From assembly GCF_000820045.1 (NCBI RefSeq), contig NZ_CDBJ01000023.1:1-37228 (forward strand): a stretch of 37,228 nucleotides of DNA. Reading direction: 5' to 3'. The stretch is from Aeromonas rivuli (GTDB taxonomy: Bacteria > Pseudomonadota > Gammaproteobacteria > Enterobacterales > Aeromonadaceae). Under the pieces are notes generated by a model. That model was not told the origin of the DNA and searched no databases. It saw only the letters and a program-made list of their open reading frames with translations. A program made the position numbers and the translations under genes. Shown here one piece after another: positions 1 to 7,659 of the stretch. Positions within the stretch are counted from its first letter, which is position 1. Each line of letters opens with the position of its first letter.

Positions 1-130
1 TGAATGTGCTCGATTGTATCACCTTTAGTTTCCCTGATTAAGGGGTGTCCCGTTCTTATCAGTTTCAATTCCTTACAACTCGATCTTGCCCGGTGCCAAC
101 CAAGCGTCATTTTAGCTATTTATAGTTATA

Positions 131-146
131 CTGTATATTTAAACAG
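131..146. promoter_or_regulatory. LexA (SOS) box, copy in the terminal overlap
   Basis: CTGTATATTTAAACAG fits the gammaproteobacterial LexA consensus CTGT-N8-ACAG exactly. It is the overlap copy of the box at 36963-36978, where the gene it controls is complete; see that entry. Confidence 0.85.
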
Positions 147-167
147 TGCCATTTATGGCGAAGTCAA

Positions 168-1139
168 TCACTCCGGCGTCACGCAACTTGCTGATGTATA
201 AGAGACAGACCCCGATTCGATCACATGCTCGACCTCATCAACCAACCACAACCCATTGGCTGATCTCTTGTGGTTTGACACGCTGATTTTTCCTTCGGCA
301 ACAATCGCCGGGGTTAACGGTCGGGTGATGGACAGCGTCGCCTTGCCCCGCTTCAGCTCTTTTAGCTTGGCGTCGGCCGCCTTCCTCGCGGCCTCTTCGT
401 CCTTGAAATTGCGGCGGATGGAATAGCTCGGGTCGCCGCGGCCCGCCTTGACCTGCACTTTCTGATTTTTCTTCTCATCGAACCAATGGGCGATCACCGA
501 CGAATAGTCATTCCGCTCCTGCACCGTTACCCGCCCGGTGCTTTCTGTTGGGTCGGAGATAGACACCTCCGGCAAGGACTGGCCGCTGACGGTTTTGGAC
601 TTCCCTTTCGGCACCACCATCAAGCGATTGGCCACTGGCTTGGCCACCGCCCCGTTATCCCGAGCCAAACGAGTGAGCAAGTTCATGTCGGACTCACCCT
701 TTTGATCGATATGACCAAAGCGCACCCCCTCCAGCTCCGGCGAGATCGCCGGTTGATAGCCGTGGGCGGACGCAATTTTTCGCACCAGGGCACCGAACGT
801 AATGTCGTCAAAGGTCGCATCCCGGGGGGATTTGATGCTCCCCTTCATCTTGGCGGCCTTGCCGTGGATCGTCAGGGTGCTTTCCTCTAACGGCTCTTCC
901 AGCTCGTCCACCTCATAGGTGCCTTTGTAGACCAACCCATCACGCGGGCCGATATACACATCCAGAGTCGCCCCTGTGCTGGGGAACTGGACCTTATCGT
1001 CGCGGTTGTCCAGCTCAATGGTGACAGTGTCCGACTCTTCTCCCGCGGCATCCCGCACGGACAGCTTGATAAACCGATCTCGGATCAGGTCGGTTATGTC
1101 GTTCGAGTTGGCTAAGACCTTGAAATCAGCCTCTTTCAT
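168..1139 (-). CDS. D: P2-like tail protein gpD (late control D), C-terminus broken by the junction
   Basis: A 323-aa protein resembling the gpD family of P2-like myophages, a baseplate/tail-tube hub protein related to VgrG and phage T4 gp27. It belongs to the tail completion set and is the last gene of the FI-FII-E-T-U-X-D block here. The N-terminal part (about 1-110) has the beta-rich start and the middle carries the conserved region around GHIDQKGESDMNLLTRLARD. The last 15 residues or so (after VEHVIESG) are encoded by the mosaic-end-like sequence and the DNA beyond it. The natural C-terminus is therefore missing; P2 gpD is longer, at about 390 residues. Start ATG at 1139. It is separated from X by an opposite-strand regulator gene. 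Confidence 0.85.
   Translation of the reverse strand: MKEADFKVLANSNDITDLIRDRFIKLSVRDAAGEESDTVTIELDNRDDKVQFPSTGATLDVYIGPRDGLVYKGTYEVDELEEPLEESTLTIHGKAAKMKGSIKSPRDATFDDITFGALVRKIASAHGYQPAISPELEGVRFGHIDQKGESDMNLLTRLARDNGAVAKPVANRLMVVPKGKSKTVSGQSLPEVSISDPTESTGRVTVQERNDYSSVIAHWFDEKKNQKVQVKAGRGDPSYSIRRNFKDEEAARKAADAKLKELKRGKATLSITRPLTPAIVAEGKISVSNHKRSANGLWLVDEVEHVIESGSVSYTSASCVTPE
195..208. other. Tn5/Nextera mosaic-end-like sequence at contig junction
   Basis: TGTATAAGAGACAG equals the last 14 bases of the engineered Tn5 mosaic end used in tagmentation libraries. A 14-base chance match is improbable in 37 kb. It sits exactly where the gene D reading frame leaves family-like sequence, so the bases on its two sides may not be neighbours in nature. 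The same string recurs at 37027-37040 in the overlap copy. Confidence 0.7.
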
Positions 1140-1200
1140 CTTTGCTTCCTTGGTCTGTTTTTGTCGTATTTAATCAAGGCAGCCATCCTAGTCCGACCAG

Positions 1201-1300
1201 TTATCCACTTATAGATCAGTGGGCTATAGTCAAAACCATAAATGGCTGTCAGATCTGACGGTTGACAAGATTCGCACGGGACACGCAAGGAGATAATCAG
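1201..1300 (+). promoter_or_regulatory. Promoter/operator region of the plus-strand HTH gene
   Basis: This is the leader between the start of gpD (1139) and the HTH gene. It holds a DnaA-box-like TTATCCACT (1201-1209), a possible -10 TATAGT (1225-1230), the near-palindrome CCATAAATGGC (1236-1246), and the palindrome CAGATCTG just downstream. The motif at 1236-1246 occurs in reverse complement at 148-158 (36980-36990), next to the LexA promoter. A shared operator is possible but unproven. A strong ribosome site AAGGAG (1287-1292) precedes the ATG at 1301. Confidence 0.4.
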
Positions 1301-1675
1301 ATGTCCCGTGAGTACATGGACGAGCAGGATCGCGCCTACGTGCAAGCCACGAAGCGCCATTTCCGGCAATGGATGGAACGCAATGGATGGAGCACCGACG
1401 ACTTGGCCAACATAACCAGAGTCCCGGCAACAACCATCCGGCGGTGGGTATCCCCACTAAATGATCAATTCATGCCGCTGGGCGCAGCGCATCACATTTG
1501 CCGACGGCTCGGCATAGACATCCAGGCGATACTGCTCCCCCAGGGGAGCACCACCACCGCCAGGGCGACCCGCATTTTTCTACAGCTCCCCCCAAAACAC
1601 GCCGACATGATGGTCGAACACTGGCTTCAGATAGCCAAGGCACTAGGCGTGGAGCTGGACATAGACACCAGCTAG
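1301..1675 (+). CDS. XRE-like helix-turn-helix regulator on the opposite strand within the tail operon
   Basis: A 124-aa protein with a helix-turn-helix around residues 30-50 (STDDLANITRVPATTIRRWV). The C-terminal half (about 75-124) has no recognisable enzyme motif. The ATG at 1301 is chosen because AAGGAG lies eight bases upstream; an upstream in-frame ATG at 1262 has no such site. It is the only plus-strand gene among the late genes and its stop overlaps the stop of gpX by four bases. That arrangement fits a moron: a small cassette with its own promoter, expressible in the lysogen. Its target is unknown. It could repress its own promoter, tail genes, or host genes. Confidence 0.7.
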   Translation: MSREYMDEQDRAYVQATKRHFRQWMERNGWSTDDLANITRVPATTIRRWVSPLNDQFMPLGAAHHICRRLGIDIQAILLPQGSTTTARATRIFLQLPPKHADMMVEHWLQIAKALGVELDIDTS

Positions 1676-1890
1676 GACCACAACACCACAGTGGACTTAT
1701 CTTCAAGAGGAGGGAGATCCGGCAGCTCGATCAATGACCCCTCCGGCAGCACCGGCCCCACCTTGGCCAAAAATGGATTGGCCTCTAACACCGCCTCCGT
1801 CGCGTTCGGACGGCCCTTGTAGTAGACATGACAGATTGCATCGAGCATGTCCCCGGTCTTCGTTCTGTAGCGCACGTCACACCTCATCAT
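1672..1890 (-). CDS. X: Tail protein gpX (LysM-like baseplate/tail protein)
   Basis: A 72-aa protein of the P2 gpX family, small LysM-like proteins of contractile tails. The sequence RTKTGDMLDAICHVYYKG and the later LPEGSLIELPDLP match the LysM-like pattern of these proteins. The start is ATG at 1890 (a second ATG follows at 1887). It overlaps the end of gpU by about 14 bases and is preceded by GGGG, so it is translationally coupled to U. In P2 the gene lies in the head-completion region; in many P2-like tails it lies between U and D, as here. Confidence 0.8.
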   Translation of the reverse strand: MMRCDVRYRTKTGDMLDAICHVYYKGRPNATEAVLEANPFLAKVGPVLPEGSLIELPDLPPLEDKSTVVLWS

Positions 1891-2305
1891 CCCCATATTC
1901 AGAGATAGACAGGCTCCCCTTGAACTCCAAGGCAACCCCATCCCGCATAAACATGTTTTCGTCCACGTCCAGGCGCTCAATGACCCATAACCCCAAGTCA
2001 GCACCGGACGGGATCAGCTCCCCCTGAACCATCCGGGAACCGCCAGCCACCAAGCGAAGAGGCTTCCCGGCATCCGCCAGCGCCTTGATACGCTGGAAAA
2101 TGGCGAGGTCCTTCTTCCCTTGCGGATAGATCGAGATCTCGAACGTCTTGGAGTCAGAATCCGGCCCGTGAAACTGCTTTGCCGGTTTACGCTGATAGCG
2201 GTCCTTCTTGGCCCAGCGCCACGACATCGACGTCTTGAGACTCTGATATTCAGCCGTGGAAACACCGAACTGAAAGTCGCCGAGAGACATCATCACATCA
2301 CCCAT
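1877..2305 (-). CDS. U: P2-like tail protein gpU
   Basis: A 142-aa protein of the P2 gpU tail family (late tail gene between tape measure T and X/D). Recognisable features are the start MMSLGDFQFGVSTAEYQSL, the WRW motif near residue 30, and the conserved KRYQRKPAKQFHGPDSDSK-type segment that is typical after it (here DRYQRKPAKQ...). In P2-type tails gpU takes part in joining or finishing the tail and baseplate. The start is ATG at 2305 or the next Met. It is separated from the tape measure gene by an 8-bp-period array and a small hairpin. Confidence 0.85.
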   Translation of the reverse strand: MGDVMMSLGDFQFGVSTAEYQSLKTSMSWRWAKKDRYQRKPAKQFHGPDSDSKTFEISIYPQGKKDLAIFQRIKALADAGKPLRLVAGGSRMVQGELIPSGADLGLWVIERLDVDENMFMRDGVALEFKGSLSISEYGDDEV

Positions 2306-2325
2306 AGATCCCCCTTAAAAGAAAA

Positions 2326-2341
2326 CCGCCCGGGCGGGCGG
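2326..2341 (-). terminator. Hairpin with short T tract between T and U
   Basis: On the minus strand CCGCCC, loop GCCC, GGGCGG is followed by TTTTC. The T tract is short, so this may only attenuate transcription or stabilise mRNA ends. Confidence 0.45.
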
Positions 2342-2346
2342 CTTCT

Positions 2347-2378
2347 TTATTTCGTTATTTCGTTAAAGCGTTAATCGT
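2347..2378. repeat. 8-bp-period array, locus a (between T and U)
   Basis: Four consecutive 8-bp units on the plus strand: TTATTTCG, TTATTTCG, TTAAAGCG and TTAATCGT. They match the reverse complement of the CGAATTAA units around parA. The array starts in the last codons of the tape measure gene. See the arrays at 31171 and 31934 for the likely binding protein. Confidence 0.7.
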
Positions 2379-5070
2379 AAAGGCGGCCGCGGCTACGCTG
2401 GGCAGCGGCACGATCACGGGCGTCCATCTGTCGCCGCACCTCTTTGGCGATCTCTTCCGACGACTGCCCTGGGGCCGCGTGGATAATGATGTCGCCGTGC
2501 TCGTTGTGGATGCTAGGAGCCGCGGCGATCGACGCAGCAGCAGGCACACCTGCCGCAGCCACAACCGGATAAGCCGGGGTCGCTGTCATCACCGCATCAG
2601 CACCGCGCACCGTGGGCGTCTTCACCTGCTCCGGTAGTTGCTCGGACACCTGCTTGACCCGCTGGGTCACTTCAACGCCCTTATCTCCGCTGCCGAACAT
2701 GGAGTCCCACCATCCGCCCATCGTCTCCTTGATCGACATCAAGGGCTTTAGGACCGAATTGGTGAGGGTGTCCATCGCAGAGGAAACCCCCTGCTTAATG
2801 CCCTCCCAGAGTGAACCGAAGAACTCAGACAAGGGGGCCCATAACGGCCCGATGATGATCATCGGGTCAAAGCCAAGCAACCCCTTGATAAAGTCCCAGC
2901 TAGCCGAGGCGGCCACTTTGACCCAGTCCCACAGCGTGCTGAAAAACGCCTTCAGCGGCTCCCAGTGCGTGATAATTAAGCCGAGAGGGGTCCACGCAAA
3001 CAGACCCTTGATAAACTCCCAGGTGCTGGCAAATACGCTTTTGATGCCCTCCCATAGCCGCCCAAAGAACGCGCCGAGCGGTTCCCAGTATCGGATCACC
3101 AGTGCCACCACAGCGATCAGGGCAATGATGCCCGCAATCACCAAGCCGATGGGGTTCGCCATCATGGCCGTATTCAGCGCCCACTGTGCCCCAGTCATCA
3201 CGGCGGAACTCGCCGCCAGTGCTTTCTGGGTCCCCGCCATAAACAACATGGCTCCGGCCGTTGCTATCGTCCTCACTCTGGCCAACGCCATCACGATGTT
3301 GTTTCTCACCGTGGACGCCGCAAAGAAGTCCATCACCTTCCGCCCAACCACCAGGGCGTCAGAGAAGTACGAGAACGCGAACCGGCCAGCAATAGACGCC
3401 GCCTTGAAGGCGATCAACGCCACAATGGTCCCTGCAACCACTTGCGAGAGGATTGGAAAGCGTTCGATGAAGCCGTCCAACGTAATGGCCACACCGCCAA
3501 TCAAGTCCGCCACGAAGATCATGGACGGGGCAAACAGCTTGCCGACCGTGGCCGTCAAGTTCTGGATCCGCTGGGTGAGTCGATTCATCCCCTCCGCGGG
3601 GCCCTGCATCTTCTTGGCCATGTCCTCGGTGGTCTTCATCCCACCGCCCAAGGTCTTGTCCATCCCTGAAATGGATTGCTTGAGGGTGTCCACTTCTGGA
3701 TACAACAGCTTGATCATGTCGATGGCTTCATCGGTGCCGAACGCCTTCTTCAGCTCCTGCTCCTCCAGGGCGTCTATGGTGTCGCCGTACTTGCCGCGCA
3801 ACTCCTCCAGGATCTCCGGCATGGACAACAGTTGATTCTCGGCATCCAGGAACGACAGCTTCAGCTCCTTACCCGCCCCCGCAGCAGCACCAAGGAAGGC
3901 GCTGTATTTAGTGGCCGCCTCACTGCCTGACATGGTCGCCTGTAGTTGCCCGAGGATGGACAACTGTTCGGCAAAGGGTACGTTTGCCGACGTGGCCGCA
4001 GCCCCCAGACTCGAGATCGCCGCGGCCATATTCGGGCCGTCAGTTTTGAACGCCTTCACCGACGCCGAAATCCCCGCCGAGAAGTATTCCCCGAACTTCA
4101 TGTCCCGTTCGGCAGCCGACATGGTCGCCCACCCCTCGATCACCTTCGGGGCGAACTGGTCAAACTGCTTACGGTAGATCCCGTAACCCGATGCAAACAG
4201 CGAGGTCATTTCCGCGGTGGACGACTTGGTCGCGGCCGCCGTTAACGCCGCGATCTTGGTGAACTCGCCCACAGCAGCATCTGACAGCGACGCAATACCC
4301 GACTTGATGTCATAGGACGCCTTGATGAAATCAGCCTGTGTCGTGCCGGACCATTGGTTCGAAAACTCTTTGGCCTTCGCAGTGATGGCCGCAATACCAT
4401 CCGCCTCGATGCCGAGCGACCCGATCTGACCTTGCGCGGTGGCCACTTCCCCATAAACATCGACCAACTGTTTGATGCCAAAGACGGCCGCACCAACGCC
4501 CACAGCGTCCACCGTCGCGGATACACGCATCCCCTTGTTGCGCTCGGTGATCTCTGCCAGGGCTTTCTGGCGTTCTGCCACACCATCCAGGGCTTTCTGT
4601 TGCTCTGCCAACTGGGTGTTGTATTGGCTGGTTTGATCCCGGATCCGCTTGGTGGCCTCGTTCAACTGCTTGGTGGACACTCCAGCAGCATTTAGCTTGC
4701 CGCGAAGTTGCTCCAGCTCGGTCTGTTCGCTGGCTTGCTGGGCCTGCAAGCGGCGCACCTCCCCGGTGGCTTTTTCAAACTCCCGGGTCATCTTGCGCGT
4801 TGGCTCGGCGGTCCCGGCCATTTCCTTCGCCAAGGCGTTAACCCTGTCTTGGGCTTGCTGCAAGGCGGTTTCCGTCTGACCGGCTCCGCGCTTCAGCTCC
4901 CTGAAGTGCTCGATGTCCTTACTCATCGCGCCAAGTTGCGATAGCTTCTGTTCCGTCTCCTTGATGCTCTCACCCATGCGGGTGGTGGTATCCGTGACCT
5001 GCTGCACTGGGCCGGTGATCTTGTCCACCAAACCCATGATCAGGTTTAACCGCATACTGTTATCAGCCAC
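2371..5070 (-). CDS. T: Tail tape measure protein (P2 gpT-like)
   Basis: An 899-aa protein. Residues about 20-190 are a long helical, coiled-coil-rich segment (many Q, E, A, L heptads). A conserved phage tape-measure core follows, with the SIGALGAAA-type motif (AISSLGAAATSANVPFAEQL). Hydrophobic segments lie near residues 510-550 and 610-690, then Trp-rich repeats (three FFG/FFST-LW-G/D-W-I/V-K units at about 690-790), and a charged C-terminus. Tape measure proteins set tail length and are ejected into the envelope. The start is GTG at 5070 with AAGGGGG just upstream. It lies directly after E/E', as in P2. The Trp-rich repeats near the C-terminus are internally homologous. Confidence 0.93.
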   Translation of the reverse strand: MADNSMRLNLIMGLVDKITGPVQQVTDTTTRMGESIKETEQKLSQLGAMSKDIEHFRELKRGAGQTETALQQAQDRVNALAKEMAGTAEPTRKMTREFEKATGEVRRLQAQQASEQTELEQLRGKLNAAGVSTKQLNEATKRIRDQTSQYNTQLAEQQKALDGVAERQKALAEITERNKGMRVSATVDAVGVGAAVFGIKQLVDVYGEVATAQGQIGSLGIEADGIAAITAKAKEFSNQWSGTTQADFIKASYDIKSGIASLSDAAVGEFTKIAALTAAATKSSTAEMTSLFASGYGIYRKQFDQFAPKVIEGWATMSAAERDMKFGEYFSAGISASVKAFKTDGPNMAAAISSLGAAATSANVPFAEQLSILGQLQATMSGSEAATKYSAFLGAAAGAGKELKLSFLDAENQLLSMPEILEELRGKYGDTIDALEEQELKKAFGTDEAIDMIKLLYPEVDTLKQSISGMDKTLGGGMKTTEDMAKKMQGPAEGMNRLTQRIQNLTATVGKLFAPSMIFVADLIGGVAITLDGFIERFPILSQVVAGTIVALIAFKAASIAGRFAFSYFSDALVVGRKVMDFFAASTVRNNIVMALARVRTIATAGAMLFMAGTQKALAASSAVMTGAQWALNTAMMANPIGLVIAGIIALIAVVALVIRYWEPLGAFFGRLWEGIKSVFASTWEFIKGLFAWTPLGLIITHWEPLKAFFSTLWDWVKVAASASWDFIKGLLGFDPMIIIGPLWAPLSEFFGSLWEGIKQGVSSAMDTLTNSVLKPLMSIKETMGGWWDSMFGSGDKGVEVTQRVKQVSEQLPEQVKTPTVRGADAVMTATPAYPVVAAAGVPAAASIAAAPSIHNEHGDIIIHAAPGQSSEEIAKEVRRQMDARDRAAAQRSRGRLYD

Positions 5071-5086
5071 GCGACCCCCTTAAACG

Positions 5087-5121
5087 AAAAAAGGCCGGGC
5101 GACCCATCAGGATCGCCCGGC
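5087..5121 (-). terminator. Intrinsic terminator between E' and T
   Basis: Minus-strand stem GCCGGGCGA / TCGCCCGGC (9 perfect pairs) with a 10-base loop, followed by CTTTTTT. It lies between the E' stop (5107, inside the stem) and the tape measure start (5070). Confidence 0.75.
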
Positions 5122-5290
5122 GTTTGCTTGCTCTTTTGCCCGTTCGTGACGGTCCAGAGCGATGGAGTGCCAGCGCATCAGCTCGGGCAGGCTCATCGAC
5201 TCGGTTGTCTTCGCATCCCAGCCGGTGAAAATCAGATACAGATCGGCCTCGAACTCCATCACATCCCGGGGAAGGGTCGTCACTCCATGA
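5107..5290 (-). CDS. E': Tail assembly protein E' (made as E+E' by -1 frameshift)
   Basis: The reading frame -1 to gene E continues from the six-T run at 5290-5295 to a stop at 5107. It encodes a segment with ADLYLIFTGWDAKTTESMSL and LMRWHSIALDRHERA, which matches the P2 GpE family. An independent start would be ATG at 5259 (50 aa). The fusion E+E' would be about 141 aa, close to the length known for P2 gpE+E'. In P2-like phages both products chaperone the tape measure protein during tail assembly. Confidence 0.8.
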
Positions 5291-5528
5291 AAAAAGCGAC
5301 AACCTCTTGCTGCACCGCGATCAGGTCCTTGGGACAGAGCATGTCGTACTCGTTGGCGGTGATGTTGGAGATCCGGGGGATCAGGGTGCGGTGGGCACCA
5401 ACGTTCATCCGCAGCACGTCGAAGTTGTCCAGACCACGCAGCTCACCCGCGGACGGCTCACGCAATTCAACAGTGGAGATCTCGGCTTCGCCGCGCTTAA
5501 CCGGACGAGAGAGGGTTACTTTCTTCAT
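5280..5528 (-). CDS. E: Tail assembly protein E
   Basis: An 82-aa protein of the tail assembly chaperone (P2 gpE / Mu gp41-like) group, MKKVTLSRPVKRGEAEISTV at its start. It is encoded between the tube gene and the tape measure, the invariant place for the frameshifting chaperone pair of long-tailed phages. The start ATG at 5528 is preceded by AAGGA embedded in an 8-bp-period array (5525-5548). It ends at 5280 soon after the slippery T run. Confidence 0.85.
   Translation of the reverse strand: MKKVTLSRPVKRGEAEISTVELREPSAGELRGLDNFDVLRMNVGAHRTLIPRISNITANEYDMLCPKDLIAVQQEVVAFFME
5290..5295 (-). other. Programmed -1 frameshift site (T6 run)
   Basis: On the minus strand gene E reads GTC GCT TTT TTC ATG GAG TGA. 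Slipping back one base on T-TTT-TTC enters the E' frame and skips the stop. Its position near the end of E, followed by an open E' frame with family similarity, matches the P2 T-run frameshift. I have not modelled a downstream stimulatory structure. Confidence 0.8.
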
Positions 5529-5548
5529 TTCGTTAATTCCTTAAATAA
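5525..5548. repeat. 8-bp-period array, locus b (leader of gene E)
   Basis: Three 8-bp units on the plus strand: TCATTTCG, TTAATTCC and TTAAATAA. The array overlaps the ribosome site and start codon of gene E on the minus strand, so a protein bound here, or a structure formed here, could affect E/E' expression. Confidence 0.6.
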
Positions 5549-5560
5549 AACAGAAGGCGG

Positions 5561-5584
5561 AAAAACTGGCCCTTATTGGGCCAG
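5561..5584 (-). terminator. Intrinsic terminator after tail tube gene
   Basis: Minus-strand stem CTGGCCC, loop AATAA, GGGCCAG, then TTTTT. The stop codon of the tube gene lies in the loop. Confidence 0.75.
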
Positions 5585-6082
5585 TGCTTCGCGGATTTCT
5601 TTGTTGCGGTCTTTGCCGTTGACGCGGAACCGGTTGTTCATCTTGTCGATATGGATCAGCTCGCGGCCATCCACTTCCATTTCGAACATCTCCACCGCAA
5701 TCGAAAACTTCGAGGTGGCTTCCGATTCGGGCTTAAACTCGTTGAACTCGACCCCCTTCCAGAAACCTTGCTGACGCACCACCACGGTTTTGATCTGGCC
5801 ATTCACATCCAGGGCACCGCGTACCGTGAAGACCTCGTCACGGCTTTCACGACTGCCGATCAGGTCCAAGACCTTGTCGGAGTAGTCGGAGATCGTGACC
5901 TCCGATTCCAGCTTCTCCAGCTTGCCCACATCGCGCTCGATGTCGCCCGCCACACCTGACAAGGTCTGATCGATGGTCTTGGTCAAGATCTTGGGAATAC
6001 TCATCGTGTTGCACAGCCCGGCGAACGACTCGTCCTTGAAGAAGGCGTTCACGTCTACCAGGATGCTCGGTAATTTCGCCAT
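5573..6082 (-). CDS. FII: Major tail tube protein (P2 gpFII-like)
   Basis: A 169-aa protein of the P2 FII tail tube family. These proteins stack as hexameric rings around the tape measure inside the contractile sheath. Supporting features are the N-terminus MAKLPSILVDVNAFFKDESF, the length (P2 FII is about 172 residues), and the position immediately after the sheath gene. ATG at 6082, nine bases after the sheath stop. Confidence 0.92.
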   Translation of the reverse strand: MAKLPSILVDVNAFFKDESFAGLCNTMSIPKILTKTIDQTLSGVAGDIERDVGKLEKLESEVTISDYSDKVLDLIGSRESRDEVFTVRGALDVNGQIKTVVVRQQGFWKGVEFNEFKPESEATSKFSIAVEMFEMEVDGRELIHIDKMNNRFRVNGKDRNKEIREALAQ

Positions 6083-6091
6083 GTTTCCCCC

Positions 6092-7234
6092 TTATTCGAA
6101 AATGGCTTCGTTGTAACGGTCGGTGACGTGCTGACGGAAGGTCAGGCGCTCGGCGATGTCGTAGAAGCCCAGGTCGTAATCCCAGAACACTTGCGACGTG
6201 CCAATGGCGGCGACGTTCAGTTCCTTGTCCACCCAGCACTCACCACCGGAAATCACTTCACGGGAGATCAGGCGGCGCAGCAGCTTGTTAACCCGGTTTT
6301 TCACGCCATCCACGTAAGACTTGGTGACGTTGCGGTCTACCATTTCTTGGTGGGCGTACAGGATGGAGTCGCCGACGATGTAGCGGATCCGCTGGTGCGG
6401 AAGCATGGTCCCATTGGCCAGGCGGTTCCCGTACAGATACCAGCCACCTTGCTGGTTCACGATGCAAGCCACGTTCTTGGAGTTGTAGAGGTTCGCTTTG
6501 CTGGTCGTGCTGCCGATGGCGTGATCGATGGTCTCAGACGTCCCCACGATGCCGTAAATCTTGCGGCTCGACGGCGAATGCCAATAGCCCTCTTCGTTGT
6601 CCACGCGGACGATATGCCCGGCGATGGTGGCCGAGGCTTTGCGGCTGACGATGGCGTCCGCTCGGGTGTCGTGGATCTTCACCCCGCAGTTAACGAAGAA
6701 GACCTCGTCGAAGTTCTTCACCTCGTTGATCACGGCCGAGTAGCCGCCCTCACCCCCATCAATGATCGGGATGGCGTTCAGCTTTTTGCTGACCTCTTCC
6801 ATCGCCGCACCGACGCCAACCAGATGGCTGAACTCGGGCGCGATGATCAGGCGCGGACGGACCCCCAACAGCGACTCAGTAGACAGCAGCGCCTTGAGAC
6901 CGGTATAAGAGCCGGTTTCGTTGTCGATGGTGCCCACCACATTGGACACCTGATCGCCCTGCTCTTGAGACTCAGCCACGCGCACCACGGCCACCACTGC
7001 ACCGCCTTGGCGATAGATGTCTTCCAAAGCATTGCGCAGAGTCCCCTTGCTGCCCGCCTTGGCGATCAGCTTGTCGCTATTGCACAGCACCGGCGTATTG
7101 AGCGGGAAGGTGGTCGCGTCGGCATCGTCCGCAGTGGCCACCAGACCGATGGTCGAAGCCGCCAGGACTTCGATGGGGCGTTCGGTATTTTCGAGGAAAT
7201 ACTGTTCCACGCCGTGCAGGTAATCGGCTGCCAT
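6092..7234 (-). CDS. FI: Contractile tail sheath protein (P2 gpFI-like)
   Basis: A 380-aa protein of the P2 FI sheath family. The N-terminus (DYLHGVEQYFLENTERPIEV) and the central segment with NSKNVACIVNQQGGWYLYGNR are characteristic. The C-terminal part (SGGECWVDKELN and the FYDIAERLTF segment) forms the handshake domain in this family. It proves the virion is a myovirus. Two terminator-like hairpins lie just upstream (7252-7305), so FI may head its own transcription unit, as FI does in P2. Confidence 0.95.
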   Translation of the reverse strand: MAADYLHGVEQYFLENTERPIEVLAASTIGLVATADDADATTFPLNTPVLCNSDKLIAKAGSKGTLRNALEDIYRQGGAVVAVVRVAESQEQGDQVSNVVGTIDNETGSYTGLKALLSTESLLGVRPRLIIAPEFSHLVGVGAAMEEVSKKLNAIPIIDGGEGGYSAVINEVKNFDEVFFVNCGVKIHDTRADAIVSRKASATIAGHIVRVDNEEGYWHSPSSRKIYGIVGTSETIDHAIGSTTSKANLYNSKNVACIVNQQGGWYLYGNRLANGTMLPHQRIRYIVGDSILYAHQEMVDRNVTKSYVDGVKNRVNKLLRRLISREVISGGECWVDKELNVAAIGTSQVFWDYDLGFYDIAERLTFRQHVTDRYNEAIFE

Positions 7235-7251
7235 AAGGCACGTTCTCCTAT

Positions 7252-7273
7252 AAAAAAGGCCCCATCAGGGGCC
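7252..7273 (-). terminator. Intrinsic terminator upstream of the sheath gene
   Basis: Minus-strand stem GGCCCC, loop TGAT, GGGGCC, followed by TTTTTT. A second hairpin, CCGC-GAAA-GCGG followed by seven T (7287-7305), precedes it in transcription order, giving a tandem terminator after the fibre assembly gene. Confidence 0.8.
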
Positions 7274-7314
7274 AGAATTTGGGCACAAAAAAACCGCTTT
7301 CGCGGCGGGTCTGG

Positions 7315-7650
7315 TTACAGAGCGGGGACCGGTGGCCAATCCACCTCGTCCGGCTTCTTGAACGTCTGGGGAATGTCTCGCAGCGCCTGACGATAAGCGG
7401 CAAACTCCGCCTTTTTCTCAGCCGATAACGGAGAGTCAGGCATCTGGGTCCAGTCTGTTTGTGACACCAAGGCATCACGGCGAGCACGCACAGAAGCCCA
7501 CAACGTGGCGTTGATGGCATCCTGACACAACTTCTCGGCCACCGATGCCTTGAACCCGAGTTCAAGCAACACCGGCACCGACGCGGGGACATTGATCAAC
7601 TGTTGACCGTTCGGGGTCTCCAGATTAGGAATAAAATACTGATCGGACAT
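7315..7650 (-). CDS. Tail fibre assembly chaperone (APC-type C-terminus)
   Basis: A 111-aa protein. The C-terminal pattern VRARRDALVSQTDWTQMPDS, AAYRQALRDIPQTF, DEVDWPPVP is the conserved end of phage tail fibre assembly chaperones. Such proteins help the adjacent fibre fold and trimerise. It follows the fibre gene (7660-8436) closely, which supports the pairing. Confidence 0.85.
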   Translation of the reverse strand: MSDQYFIPNLETPNGQQLINVPASVPVLLELGFKASVAEKLCQDAINATLWASVRARRDALVSQTDWTQMPDSPLSAEKKAEFAAYRQALRDIPQTFKKPDEVDWPPVPAL

Positions 7651-7659
7651 TTGAACTCC

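Larger units (their letters stand above)
1..396. repeat. Terminal direct repeat (assembly overlap), copy 1
   Basis: Bases 1-396 repeat bases 36833-37228. I see only four differences, at positions 15, 28, 47 and 62; all are G/T exchanges in the first 62 bases and the rest is identical. This is the usual signature of an assembled circular or terminally redundant molecule whose contig end carries low-quality bases. The unit length would be 36,832 bp. Copy 1 contains the beginning of the SOS-type gene (complete at 36685-36894), its LexA box, and the end of gene D. Confidence 0.95.

Noticed and set aside
1201..1209. Second replication origin from a DnaA-box-like TTATCCACT
   Set aside because: One mismatch, no AT-rich tract and no initiator gene adjacent; better read as part of the regulator leader.
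2612..3835. 407-aa open frame on the plus strand
   Set aside because: It is antisense to the tape measure gene, has no ribosome site or family-like sequence, and arises from codon bias.
6128..7390. 420-aa open frame on the plus strand
   Set aside because: Shadow of the tail sheath gene on the opposite strand; no recognisable domains.
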